The notes beneath the pieces are model-generated. The model was not told the origin of the DNA. It worked only from the letters and a program-made list of their open reading frames with translations, and searched no databases. 64,000 nucleotides of DNA from JAVBNF01 sp031551725 (GTDB lineage: Bacteria > Bacteroidota > Bacteroidia > Bacteroidales > P3), in contig JAVBNF010000033.1 in assembly GCA_031551725.1 (NCBI GenBank), forward strand, positions 1 to 64,000. The letters run 5' to 3'. Of the stretch, positions 32,895 to 40,726 are shown one piece after another. The stretch's first letter is position 1. Every line of letters starts with the position of its first letter. The translations under genes and the position numbers were made by a program.

Positions 32895-34739
32895 CTACAA
32901 ATTTAAGAAATTTTTATTATATATTTGAAATAATGCTTGACTTTGTTTTACAAAATTCGCATTTGCATTTTTTTCAAATAAAACTTTTTGGGCTTTATTA
33001 TCATAAACAGCTACTGTACTATCGCTTAAAAACCCGAATCCGTCGTTAAACGTATAAAGTGTCGCATTTTTTTTGCAGGGTTTCAACAAGTCTTGCGAAA
33101 AAATAAAGTCATCCGACGACAAGTTCATCTGCGCAAGCAAAGTGGCGGCAATATCGCGTTGAGCACCCAATTTATCAACATTCCCAATATGTTGCAAAGC
33201 CCCACCTGTCCAGATCATCGGGATGTGGAAAATTTCCGGTTCGCTGTTGGTATGCCCGTTATTCAAGCGTTTACCGTGATCGGCCACAAAAATAATAAGC
33301 GTATTGTCCCAATACTTTTTTTGTTTCGCTTCCGCGATAAAATTCCCGATGCATTGGTCAGTATAATGTGCAGAATTTTGGAATTTCGAAAATTCGTCCG
33401 AACCTTCAATCACGGTTTCCATCGGCACCACAAAAGGCTCGTGGCTGCTCATCGAAAGCATAGTGAAAAAGAATGGTTGCTGCACATCGTCCAGATCATT
33501 CAACATTCGTTTGAAAATATATTCATCGTGCGCACCCCATTTCGAAGAGCTACCTTCCGCTTCCGAAAAATCTTCGCGCCCGACGCAATATTCATAACCG
33601 GCATCGAGCAAATAGCCGCGCATATTCACAAAATTCAAGTCGCCGCCATAAAAAAATGCCGTGTGATAATTTTGCGAACGCAGTGTTTTGGCAATAGCCG
33701 GAAGTTTTTTTACTTTCGAATTCACCATAATCACCGGATGCGTGGTTTGCGACGGATATCCGCTCAACACCGACACCAAACCGCGTTCGGTGCGGAAACC
33801 GTCGGCATAAAAATTCGTGAAAAACAAAGCGTCTTTGCTCAGTTTATTCAAATTCGGTGTGACAATCGAGTCGCCTCCAAAATCCTGCATCAGCAAAGCC
33901 GAAAAACTTTCCAAAATCACAATAATCACGTTCGGGCGATCGTTTTTCAAAACACGCTGCGTTTCGCACAAAGGCTTTTCCAGAAAGGGTTTGGCAAGCG
34001 TTTGGGATTCTTCTTCGGACATGAAATTGTAATCGTCGTAACGATTCATATCGGAAAGCGAAATCATCAAATTCCACGGCATATTCAACGCCGCTTGATT
34101 GGCAAAGCCTTTATTGCTGAAAAATACAAAACTCGAGTTCATCGGCGCCGTATCAAAACCGCCGCGCATCGGAATGATGCAGGCCCCGGAAAGCACTAAA
34201 AAAGCAGGAGCCGTAAGCCATTGCGCACGATTCTCAAAATCGAAAAACGGAAGTATTTTTATTTTGAAAATTTTCAACAATCCCCACGAAAAAGCAATCC
34301 CGAAAAGAATCAAAAATAAACTTCGGAAAATGGGCGACGAGGCCATCGCTTCTTTCGGAGAAGCCAGGTATATCAAGGGACTTGTATCTAATCGAAAATT
34401 CCAGAAACGGAATAATTCGGCATCTGCAACAGCCAATATCGTGAGTAAAAACAGTGCAAAAACCGTAAAACCATAAATAATTTTTTTTGTAATCTTTGCA
34501 GAAAAAACAGGCACAAACGTCAGCACTACCCCTACAAACAAAAGCATGTAGCCAGTAAACGAAGCGTCCATACGGAAACCGTAAAAAAAAGTTTTCAATA
34601 TTTCCATAAACGTCAACGTTGCCGTGCTTTTCCATTCAAAAATCAGGAAAAATGCACGCATCAGCCAGAAATACAGCATCCAAAACAATACGTAGATAAA
34701 AAAGGCTTTAACGTATTTGAGAACAGGTGTTTTAGTCAT
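32895..34739 (-). CDS. LTA synthase-like sulfatase-fold membrane phosphotransferase
   Basis: A 614-residue protein of the alkaline-phosphatase/sulfatase superfamily. About five transmembrane helices fill residues 1-200, then an extracytoplasmic sulfatase domain begins RPNVIIVILESFSALLMQDF. The likely nucleophile is Thr in DGFRTERGLVSVLSGYP, and the metal-binding FVADHGKRLNNGH is intact. Relatives transfer phosphoglycerol or phosphoethanolamine to surface glycolipids or glycans. As this is a Gram-negative, a headgroup-modification role is more likely than lipoteichoic acid synthesis. The start overlaps the nadD stop region by 8 bases. Upstream of a predicted -7 box for the next gene. Confidence 0.87.
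   Translation of the reverse strand: MTKTPVLKYVKAFFIYVLFWMLYFWLMRAFFLIFEWKSTATLTFMEILKTFFYGFRMDASFTGYMLLFVGVVLTFVPVFSAKITKKIIYGFTVFALFLLTILAVADAELFRFWNFRLDTSPLIYLASPKEAMASSPIFRSLFLILFGIAFSWGLLKIFKIKILPFFDFENRAQWLTAPAFLVLSGACIIPMRGGFDTAPMNSSFVFFSNKGFANQAALNMPWNLMISLSDMNRYDDYNFMSEEESQTLAKPFLEKPLCETQRVLKNDRPNVIIVILESFSALLMQDFGGDSIVTPNLNKLSKDALFFTNFYADGFRTERGLVSVLSGYPSQTTHPVIMVNSKVKKLPAIAKTLRSQNYHTAFFYGGDLNFVNMRGYLLDAGYEYCVGREDFSEAEGSSSKWGAHDEYIFKRMLNDLDDVQQPFFFTMLSMSSHEPFVVPMETVIEGSDEFSKFQNSAHYTDQCIGNFIAEAKQKKYWDNTLIIFVADHGKRLNNGHTNSEPEIFHIPMIWTGGALQHIGNVDKLGAQRDIAATLLAQMNLSSDDFIFSQDLLKPCKKNATLYTFNDGFGFLSDSTVAVYDNKAQKVLFEKNANANFVKQSQALFQIYNKNFLNL
32898..32905 (-). promoter_or_regulatory. Putative -7 box of the LpoB-like gene (TAAATTTG)
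   Basis: CAAATTTA on the plus strand; 58 bases before the ATG at 32840. It overlaps the last codons of the preceding sulfatase gene. Confidence 0.4.
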
Positions 34740-35331
34740 TGTTTTTTCTATTTAAATATTCGAAAACCGCATCCGGAACCAGGTAGCGGACAGATTTTTT
34801 CTCTTGCAAAAATTCTCGAATTTGTGTAGAAGAAATATCCAATAAGGGGGCATTTACAATTTGCACATTTTCGTGTCCGAAAAACGCATTTTTCTGCGCT
34901 TCCGGACGCATGTAAACTCCGATTTTATAATTTGCAAGAATGTGTTCGTAATCTTTCCACAAAGCGAAATTTTCCAAATTGTCGCTCCCAATCAAAAGTT
35001 GAAAATTTGTTCCCGGATATTGTGCTTGCAAATGCTGCAAGGTGTTGATTGTGTAGGACGGTTGCGGTAATTCTAATTCTACATTGCAGATTTCGAATTT
35101 CGAATTTCCGGCAATAGCTAATTTCAATATTTCTAAACGTTTTTCGTCCGGCCACAAATCCTTTTTGTCTTTGAGCGGATTGTGCGGCGAAAGTACAAAC
35201 CAAACGGCATCCAGTTTCAACTCATTTAAAAATGTTTGTGCAATAATTAAATGCCCAATATGCACAGGATTAAACGATCCAAAGAATAATCCGATATGCG
35301 AGGTGTGGGGTGTGGGGCGCGGGGTGTCCAT
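34732..35331 (-). CDS. nadD: Nicotinate-nucleotide adenylyltransferase
   Basis: Adenylates nicotinate mononucleotide with ATP in NAD synthesis. 199 residues with the nucleotidyltransferase signature GSFNPVHIGH (HxGH intact), SPHNPLKDKKDL, LLIGSDNLENFALWKDY and ISSTQIREFL. An unusual N-terminal extension, MDTPRPTPHTSH, precedes the conserved IGLFFGSF; it is encoded by a four-unit heptamer repeat. The start lies 3 bases after the gmk stop, so the two are co-transcribed. Confidence 0.94.
   Translation of the reverse strand: MDTPRPTPHTSHIGLFFGSFNPVHIGHLIIAQTFLNELKLDAVWFVLSPHNPLKDKKDLWPDEKRLEILKLAIAGNSKFEICNVELELPQPSYTINTLQHLQAQYPGTNFQLLIGSDNLENFALWKDYEHILANYKIGVYMRPEAQKNAFFGHENVQIVNAPLLDISSTQIREFLQEKKSVRYLVPDAVFEYLNRKNND
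35302..35329 (-). repeat. Heptamer tandem repeat coding the nadD N-terminus
   Basis: On the plus strand GGTGTGG-GGTGTGG-GGCGCGG-GGTGTCC, four 7-base units. They are translated as a Pro/Thr-rich leader immediately after the nadD start codon. Confidence 0.75.
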
Positions 35332-35334
35332 TAG

Positions 35335-35898
35335 TTATGCAATAAAATCAATAATCGCTTTTTCTACTTCGGCAATAGCCGTTTGCAAATCATCGTTTAT
35401 GATAATTTTGTCGAACTGCGGCGCGTATGTAAGCTCTTCTTCGGCTTTATCCACGCGCTTTTTGAGCGATTCGGGGGTTTCGGTAGAACGGTTTTGCAAA
35501 CGTTTTTTCAATTCTTCGATCGACGGCGCTTGGATAAAAACAGCAAGCGCATCGCTGCCAAACATGCGTTTCAAATTCACTCCGCCTTTCACATCAATGT
35601 CGAAAACCACCGTCTTTCCTTGCTTCCAGATACGTTCGAGTTCGGAATGCAAAGAGCCGTACATTTGATTTTCGTAGACTTCTTCCCATTCTACAAAGGC
35701 GTTTTCCGCAATTTTATTGCGGAAATCTTCAACCGAAAGGAAATAATAATCTCTGGCATGTTCTTCGTTTGCACGCTTGGCGCGAGTAGTGGCGGAAATG
35801 GAAAAACTGAGGTTTTTCATCCGTTCCAAAATTGCATGAACAATAGTGGTTTTGCCCGAACCCGAAGGCGCTGAAAAGATAATTATTTTTTTTTGCAT
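35335..35898 (-). CDS. gmk: Guanylate kinase
   Basis: Phosphorylates GMP to GDP. 187 residues with P-loop SAPSGSGKTTIV at the N-terminus, GMP-binding SATTRAKRANE and YYFLSVEDF, and VFDIDVKGGVNLKRMF. Full length. The gmk-nadD order is common in Bacteroidales. The mRNA leader contains a large perfect hairpin (35915-35975). Confidence 0.96.
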   Translation of the reverse strand: MQKKIIIFSAPSGSGKTTIVHAILERMKNLSFSISATTRAKRANEEHARDYYFLSVEDFRNKIAENAFVEWEEVYENQMYGSLHSELERIWKQGKTVVFDIDVKGGVNLKRMFGSDALAVFIQAPSIEELKKRLQNRSTETPESLKKRVDKAEEELTYAPQFDKIIINDDLQTAIAEVEKAIIDFIA

Positions 35899-35914
35899 AC
35901 CGTTTAAGAATATA

Positions 35915-35975
35915 CGATATACGATGTACGATGTACGATGTGGAGGAGTCCTCGTACATCGTACATCGTATATCG
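35915..35975. repeat. Perfect 24-base inverted repeat built from tandem ACGATGT units
   Basis: Bases 35915-35938 (CGATATACGATGTACGATGT...) have an exact reverse complement at 35952-35975. Each arm is itself a short tandem repeat of ATGTACG. The loop contains GGAGGAGTCC. It would fold within the gmk 5' leader if the -7 box at 35993-36000 is used. Confidence 0.85.
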
Positions 35976-35992
35976 CACATCAATTTAATTTA

Positions 35993-36000
35993 CAAAAATA
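35993..36000 (-). promoter_or_regulatory. Putative -7 box of gmk-nadD (TATTTTTG)
   Basis: CAAAAATA on the plus strand, about 95 bases before the gmk ATG. Transcription from here would include the perfect hairpin in the leader. Confidence 0.45.
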
Positions 36001-36018
36001 AGTCTTTTTAGGGAAATA

Positions 36019-36771
36019 TCAAACACGAACTTTCAAAAACCCAAAATATGCATAATGAAAAAAACACCACAGACTCTTGAAAAAGCCCAATTGTTCAATG
36101 TTCCGATAAATATTCCACTGCCAGGCCAACGCCCGTTTTTTATTGAAAGAAAGCGAATTTTTATGCTCGCGATAGAGCATTAAAACCTCTTGAACGGCCA
36201 CGGCTTCATGGCCTTGCTTTAAAATATCGAGCCAAAAAACAAAATCTTCATGCCCAACGTTTAAGAAACGGGGATTTTGCGCTTTTTCAGTATCAAAAAT
36301 AGCAGAAGAGAAACGAATAACATTGGATTTTAATAATTTTTGATAATTCACTTTTTCAGGAACAGAAATCACGCGAGGATGTTCTCCCCTTCCTCTTTCA
36401 TCAATTTTTTCATAGCCCGAAAAAACAACAGCGGCCTGTGTTTCTTGCCACAAAACAATTTGTTTCTCGAGCTTTTTCGAAAGCCAAACATCATCTGAAT
36501 CCAAAAAAGCAATTAACCGTCCTTGCGCTTTCTGCAACGCGAAGTTGCGCGGATCGGCGGGCGAACCGGTATTTTTATCGAGTTTAAAGATTTTTACACG
36601 CGTATCGCTTTTTGCGAAAGCGTTCATCAACTCCCAACTTTCGTCGGTTGAAGCATCATCCACAATGATCCATTCCCAATCCGAGAACGTTTGGGTAAAA
36701 ACAGAACATGCGGCTTCATTTAGAAACGCCGCACCGTTGTAATTGGCTGTAATGATGGTTACGAGAGGCAA
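36019..36771 (-). CDS. Family 2 glycosyltransferase
   Basis: A 250-residue inverting GT-A glycosyltransferase: VTIITANYNGAAFLNEA, WIIVDDASTDESWELM and the metal-binding FLDSDDVW (DxD), with acceptor-side NVGHEDFVFWLDIL carrying the conserved ED pair. The C-terminus is slightly hydrophobic (FFKSLWCFFHYAYFGFL), suggesting membrane association. Probably adds a sugar to a surface polysaccharide or LPS. Stand-alone, not in a polysaccharide cluster. Confidence 0.9.
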   Translation of the reverse strand: MPLVTIITANYNGAAFLNEAACSVFTQTFSDWEWIIVDDASTDESWELMNAFAKSDTRVKIFKLDKNTGSPADPRNFALQKAQGRLIAFLDSDDVWLSKKLEKQIVLWQETQAAVVFSGYEKIDERGRGEHPRVISVPEKVNYQKLLKSNVIRFSSAIFDTEKAQNPRFLNVGHEDFVFWLDILKQGHEAVAVQEVLMLYREHKNSLSFNKKRALAWQWNIYRNIEQLGFFKSLWCFFHYAYFGFLKVRV

Positions 36772-36813
36772 TATTATTTTTTTTAAACCACAAAGAAATA
36801 TGAAGTTTGAAAC

Positions 36814-36846
36814 AAACCTAACAGGTCTCTAAGACCTGTTAGGTTT
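36814..36846. repeat. AACCTAACAGGTC palindromic element
   Basis: AAACCTAACAGGTC (36814-36827) pairs perfectly with GACCTGTTAGGTTT (36833-36846). It is flanked by a second inverted pair AACCACA/TGTGGTT, so a nested cruciform. Related to the element at 2134-2198. Confidence 0.75.
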
Positions 36847-36866
36847 AAATTCTGTGGTTAATTTTT

Positions 36867-37283
36867 CTACTTTAAATTAGCGTTCAAGCCGATTTTTGCA
36901 TTCAACAAGCGCGAAATAGGGCAGTTTTTCTTGGCTTCTTCAGCAATTTCGAGAAATTTCTCCAAGGTAATCCCGGGAACATCGCCGGTGGTTTCCAGGA
37001 ACACATTGGTGATGGTCAACGTCGGCATATCCATCTCAACAACTGCTTGCGTTTCCACGGATTTCGGCACAAATCCGGCGCCGCTCAACATGTTTGAAAA
37101 CGCCATCGTGAAGCATCCGGCATGGGCCGCTGCAATCAACTCTTCCGGATTGGTACCCGGCGCTTCTTCGAAACGGGTTCCGAAAGAATAGGGTGTATTG
37201 CGCAAAGCACCTCCTTGCGTGGATATTTGACCTTTACCTTCTTTTAAATTACCTGCCCATTGGGCTGTTGCTTTTCTTTTCAT
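36867..37283 (-). CDS. osmC: OsmC family peroxide reductase
   Basis: A 138-residue thiol peroxidase acting on organic hydroperoxides. Both redox cysteines are present, in HAGCFTMAFSNML and NCPISRLLNAKI, with the OsmC-type TNPEELIAAAHAGC motif. The start is taken at the ATG at 37283 (MKRKATAQWAG); a TTG three codons upstream is less likely. Monocistronic. Confidence 0.93.
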   Translation of the reverse strand: MKRKATAQWAGNLKEGKGQISTQGGALRNTPYSFGTRFEEAPGTNPEELIAAAHAGCFTMAFSNMLSGAGFVPKSVETQAVVEMDMPTLTITNVFLETTGDVPGITLEKFLEIAEEAKKNCPISRLLNAKIGLNANLK

Positions 37284-37370
37284 GACTTTCAATTTTTTTA
37301 TTTCTTTTTGCTAATAAAACAAATAGAAATTAAATTTGTTCAATTTGACGAAAATATTTAGAACGTTTGG

Positions 37371-37530
37371 GAGGTTCAGGAGGTTCAGGAGGTTCAGAAA
37401 GTTCAGGAGGTTTAGGTAGTTTAGGTAGTTCAAAACTCTGAACTGTCTGAACTGTCTGAACTGTCTGAACTTGTCTGAACCTTCTGAACTTTCTGAACCT
37501 TCTGAATTTTCTGAATTTTCTGAATTCTTT
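37371..37530. repeat. Mirrored arrays of 9-base tandem repeats
   Basis: The left part has repeated GAGGTTCAG-type units (37371-37430). The right part has repeated CTGTCTGAA and TTCTGAACC-type units (37437-37530). The right units are the reverse complement of the left ones, so the whole block can fold on itself. No coding role; a minus-strand open frame across it gives only low-complexity peptide. Confidence 0.75.
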
Positions 37531-37539
37531 GCTTTTACG

Positions 37540-37570
37540 AAAAAAAGGCCATCCGGATCCGGACAGCCTT
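37540..37570 (-). terminator. Terminator of gcvH
   Basis: On the minus strand AAGGC...CCGGATCCGG...GCCTT (37545-37570) is followed by a T-tract (complement of the A-run at 37540-37546). Lies 24 bases after the gcvH stop. Confidence 0.75.
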
Positions 37571-37593
37571 TCCTTTTCGTTCTGTCGCAAAAA

Positions 37594-37974
37594 TTATGCG
37601 CCGATAGAGGCTTTGTAATCGTCTGCCGACATCAAACCGTTTGCTTGGCTTGCATCCGCCATTTTCACTTTGATAATCCAACCGTTTCCGTAAGGATCGC
37701 TGTTGATAGCAGCAGGATTCGCTTCCAACTCAGGGTTGAACTCAATAATTTCGCCACCAACAGGCAACATCAAGTCAGACACAGTTTTAACAGCTTCAAC
37801 AGTACCGAATACTTCGTTTTGATCAAGCGTTTCGTCAACTGTTTCAACTTCAACGAAAACGATATCGCCTAATTCGTGTTGTGCGAAATCGGTGATACCA
37901 ACAGTAGCGATGTCACCATCTACTTTTACCCACTCGTGATCAGCGGTGTACTTTAAGTTTGCAGGAAAATTCAT
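37594..37974 (-). CDS. gcvH: Glycine cleavage system H protein
   Basis: The lipoylated carrier that shuttles the aminomethyl group between the P, T and L proteins. 126 residues, full length, with lipoyl-lysine Lys63 in GTVEAVKTVSDL and the downstream GGEIIEFNPEL and DPYGNGWIIKV motifs. gcvP and gcvT are not in the window. Preceded by its own -7 box and followed by a terminator. Confidence 0.96.
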   Translation of the reverse strand: MNFPANLKYTADHEWVKVDGDIATVGITDFAQHELGDIVFVEVETVDETLDQNEVFGTVEAVKTVSDLMLPVGGEIIEFNPELEANPAAINSDPYGNGWIIKVKMADASQANGLMSADDYKASIGA

Positions 37975-38006
37975 GTTTTATTAAATTTAAAAATTAATTT
38001 AGGTCG

Positions 38007-38014
38007 CAAAGATA
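38007..38014 (-). promoter_or_regulatory. Putative -7 box of gcvH (TATCTTTG)
   Basis: CAAAGATA on the plus strand, 33 bases before the gcvH ATG. Confidence 0.55.
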
Positions 38015-38115
38015 CAAAAAAAATAAGAAATAAGAATTAAAAATTAAGAATTAAAATATTCCCGTGAATTTAACAAATTTCTCCTGTGTGATCGTGAGAC
38101 TTACGGAAGAATGTC

Positions 38116-38481
38116 TTACACCCCCAAAATCGTATCCGCTTCAATACCCAAACGCTCGTGGATGATGCGTCCAAGTTTCAGCGTAGGCTCTATTTTTCCG
38201 GATAATAATTCGCTTACGCGTGAATTACTAATGCCCAACAATTCGGCCAACGCTTTTTGCGAAAGCCCCATTTCATACATCTGCAATTTTATAACCTCAA
38301 CCAAGGTCGGTTTCCGCATGGGATAGTGAATGGCTTCGTATTCTTCAACCAAATCACAAAGCAATCCCAATTCTATTGAATTTTTATCATCTAAAGGAGT
38401 GTCATCATCAACTATTTCAAAGAGTTCACTAACACGCTCCATTATTTTTTCGTATTGCTCTTCGTCTTGTATGGCTATCAT
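38116..38481 (-). CDS. higA: HigA-type antitoxin
   Basis: A 121-residue antitoxin with an acidic N-terminal half (IELGLLCDLVEEYEAIHYPM) and a C-terminal XRE-type helix-turn-helix (MGLSQKALAELLGISNSRVS). It lies 11 bases downstream of the higB toxin gene, the inverted toxin-first order typical of HigBA; likely autoregulatory. Confidence 0.88.
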   Translation of the reverse strand: MIAIQDEEQYEKIMERVSELFEIVDDDTPLDDKNSIELGLLCDLVEEYEAIHYPMRKPTLVEVIKLQMYEMGLSQKALAELLGISNSRVSELLSGKIEPTLKLGRIIHERLGIEADTILGV

Positions 38482-38492
38482 AATTTTCTATT

Positions 38493-38807
38493 TTAAATAG
38501 TTGAACAATTTATTTTGTTATATTCAGCATGAGTACCTATAAAACGGATTAACACTCTGCGAGGTTCAAAAAGCACAATTGCTACTAAACGATAATCATT
38601 TCCTTTGATATTAAAAACATAACGTTTATTCCCAACATAATCCGCCGAACGAAAAGTTTTCTTTATATCATTAAAATCTTTCCATTCGCTTGCTTCCGTT
38701 ATTTCATACCACCTCATCAGCGCGACTTTACTTTCAGCGTGTTGAATCGCATAATTTTTGATCGTTTTTAATGCAACGATCTGCATTTTTTGTTTTTTCT
38801 TTCCCAT
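38493..38807 (-). CDS. higB: HigB-type mRNA interferase toxin
   Basis: A 104-residue RelE-superfamily toxin of the HigB_toxin type: MRWYEITEASEWKDFNDIKK, FRSADYVGNKRYVFNIKGND and YRLVAIVLFEPRRVLIRFIG. The start is placed at the ATG at 38807 because the longer frame (38852) begins upstream of the -7 box; the ATG at 38786 is also possible and would give the canonical MQIVALKTIK start. Confidence 0.87.
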   Translation of the reverse strand: MGKKKQKMQIVALKTIKNYAIQHAESKVALMRWYEITEASEWKDFNDIKKTFRSADYVGNKRYVFNIKGNDYRLVAIVLFEPRRVLIRFIGTHAEYNKINCSTI

Positions 38808-38809
38808 CG

Positions 38810-38817
38810 CAAAGTTA
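38810..38817 (-). promoter_or_regulatory. Putative -7 box of higBA (TAACTTTG)
   Basis: CAAAGTTA on the plus strand, directly before the ATG at 38807, so the message would be leaderless or start at the ATG at 38786. Confidence 0.45.
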
Positions 38818-39013
38818 TTAATAATTTTCCAAATTGCAAAATTTATTTCCAAATTACAAAAATATAATAAAATATTTCCATACTATATAAACACGATGAC
38901 ACCCCAAATTATTTATTTCTCAAATGAATTTTTATTAACATTTCACAAAACAAAATCACAACATTCTCATTTCCAATCAATAATTAATAATTAACAATTA
39001 ACAATTATTTTCG

Positions 39014-39021
39014 TATTTTTG
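39014..39021 (+). promoter_or_regulatory. Putative -7 box of ispG (TATTTTTG)
   Basis: Exact TAnnTTTG match 20 bases before the ispG ATG. The 188-base gap upstream of it holds nothing else recognisable apart from AT-rich repeats. Confidence 0.5.
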
Positions 39022-39040
39022 TATTCTAAAAAAGAAAAAC

Positions 39041-40195
39041 ATGCAAAACTATCGTTCCCGCGTTGTAATGATTGGGAAACTTCCGCTCGGAGGCGAACAT
39101 CCGGTGCGCATCCAGTCGATGACCAACACCGATACTATGGACACATTTGCCACGGTTGAACAATGCAAACGCATGATTGACGCCGGCTGTGAAATGGTGC
39201 GCATCACCGCACCCACCGTTAAAGACGCCGAAAATCTCGCGAATATCAAAAACAGTTTGCTGCAGCAAGGCTATGATGTTCCGCTGATTGCCGACATTCA
39301 TTACCAGCCCAAAGCTGCCGAAGCCGCTGCCGCAATTGTGGAGAAAGTGCGCATCAATCCCGGAAATTATGTAGACCGTAAAACGGGAAAAACAACTTAT
39401 ACCGAAGTCGAATATCAAGCCGAACTTGATCGCATTGCGGAACGTTTACAGCCATTGATTGAGATTTGTAAAAAACATAAAACTGCTATCCGCGTAGGCG
39501 TAAATCATGGTTCATTGTCTGAACGGATTATGAATCGCTATGGAAATACGGCCGAAGGCATGATCGAATCGGCCATTGAATTTATTAAGATTTTCCGCAG
39601 TTTTGATTTTCATAATTTGGTTTTATCCATGAAATCGAGCAACGTGCGTGTGATGGTGCAGGCCACGCGCGGGCTTGTGGAACGCATGCAGGCAGAAGGT
39701 TTCGATTATCCGTTGCATTTAGGAGTAACAGAGGCGGGCGACGGCGAAGACGGCCGCATCAAATCAGCTATCGGCATTGGGGCTTTGCTGGTGGATAAGA
39801 TCGGGAACACGATCCGCGTTTCACTTACGGAAGATCCGGAAAACGAAATTCCGGTTGCACAAAATATTTTGCAAGCATCAGGTATTGCTGTTTTCAAAAC
39901 GGAATACATTTCATGCCCGTCTTGCGGACGAACGCAGTTCGACATACAGAAAGCGCTCCGCGATGTAAAAAGCCGCACAAATCATTTAAAAGGGCTCAAA
40001 ATTGCCGTTATGGGATGCGTGGTGAATGGCCCCGGCGAAATGGCCGATGCCGATTATGGATATGTCGGCGCCGGAGGAGGTAAGGTTTCTTTATATAAAA
40101 AACAAATTTTGGTCAAACCGAACATTTCAGAAGAAATAGCTGTAGATGAGCTTATTAACCTCATCAAAGAAGGCGGCGATTGGAAAGAAATGTAA
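39041..40195 (+). CDS. ispG: 4-hydroxy-3-methylbut-2-enyl diphosphate synthase
   Basis: The penultimate enzyme of the MEP isoprenoid pathway. A 384-residue TIM barrel (IADIHYQPKAAEAAA, VRINPGNYVDRKTG, GVNHGSLSERIMNRYG) and a C-terminal [4Fe-4S] domain with CPSCGRTQFD and GCVVNGPGEMADADYGYVG. The sequence style resembles the plant/Bacteroidota class, which normally carries a ~230-residue insert domain before CPSCGR and is about 600 residues long. Here only a short linker (ILQASGIAVFKTEYIS) occupies that place. Catalytic residues look intact. Confidence 0.93.
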   Translation: MQNYRSRVVMIGKLPLGGEHPVRIQSMTNTDTMDTFATVEQCKRMIDAGCEMVRITAPTVKDAENLANIKNSLLQQGYDVPLIADIHYQPKAAEAAAAIVEKVRINPGNYVDRKTGKTTYTEVEYQAELDRIAERLQPLIEICKKHKTAIRVGVNHGSLSERIMNRYGNTAEGMIESAIEFIKIFRSFDFHNLVLSMKSSNVRVMVQATRGLVERMQAEGFDYPLHLGVTEAGDGEDGRIKSAIGIGALLVDKIGNTIRVSLTEDPENEIPVAQNILQASGIAVFKTEYISCPSCGRTQFDIQKALRDVKSRTNHLKGLKIAVMGCVVNGPGEMADADYGYVGAGGGKVSLYKKQILVKPNISEEIAVDELINLIKEGGDWKEM

Positions 40196-40198
40196 AAT

Positions 40199-40223
40199 TT
40201 AACAAATTTTTAACATTTGTTAA
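40199..40223 (+). terminator. Weak hairpin after ispG
   Basis: TTAACAAAT (40199-40207) pairs with ATTTGTTAA (40215-40223). There is no T-tract after it, so termination is uncertain. Confidence 0.35.
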
Positions 40224-40291
40224 GAAATAATCGAGGGGGTCATCGCGTTTATATATATGTAATTATTTTATTCATTTAATATTTTTTTATC

Positions 40292-40723
40292 ATGGCAGGA
40301 GTTAACAAAGTTATTTTAGTAGGAAATTTGGGAAAAGACCCCGAAGTATTCACGTTTGAAAGCGGGAACAAAAAAGTTTCGTTTACGCTGGCAACAACAG
40401 AAGCCTACAAAAACAAGGAAGGTCAACGTGTTGAACAAACCGAATGGCACAACATTGTGTTGTATCGCGGCTTGGCTGATGTTGCAATGACGTATCTGAA
40501 AAAAGGAAACCAAGTTTTCATCGAAGGACGCATCAAAACACGTTCATGGGAAGACAACGGTCAAAAACGCTATGCAACCGAAATCGAAGCGCAAAGCATG
40601 ACCATGTTGGGCAGCAAGCGCCCGGATGGCGAAAACACAGCCCCGAACATTCCTCCTATTCCACAAATGCCGGCTGCAACGGAATCTTTTGAGCCGTCGA
40701 GCAACGATGATCTTCCGTTCTAA
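40292..40723 (+). CDS. ssb: Single-stranded DNA-binding protein
   Basis: 143 residues. N-terminal OB fold (MAGVNKVILVGNLGKDPEVF; TEWHNIVLYRGLADVAMTYL; KGNQVFIEGRIKTRSWEDNG), a short Pro/Asn-rich linker and the conserved acidic C-terminal tip DDLPF that recruits partner proteins in replication and repair. Followed after 3 bases by yraN, so the two are probably co-transcribed. Confidence 0.95.
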   Translation: MAGVNKVILVGNLGKDPEVFTFESGNKKVSFTLATTEAYKNKEGQRVEQTEWHNIVLYRGLADVAMTYLKKGNQVFIEGRIKTRSWEDNGQKRYATEIEAQSMTMLGSKRPDGENTAPNIPPIPQMPAATESFEPSSNDDLPF

Positions 40724-40726
40724 TTA

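Noticed and set aside
33093..34199. 368-residue plus-strand open frame antisense to the sulfatase gene
   Set aside because: Shadow of the minus-strand gene, which has a full set of family motifs; the antisense translation is basic and motif-free.
37371..37530. CRISPR array
   Set aside because: Units are 9 bases without spacers and reverse orientation half-way; no cas genes.
37330..37590. 86-residue minus-strand open frame with KFRKFRRFR and PPEPPEPP runs
   Set aside because: Direct translation of the 9-base tandem arrays and the gcvH terminator; no start signal or homology.
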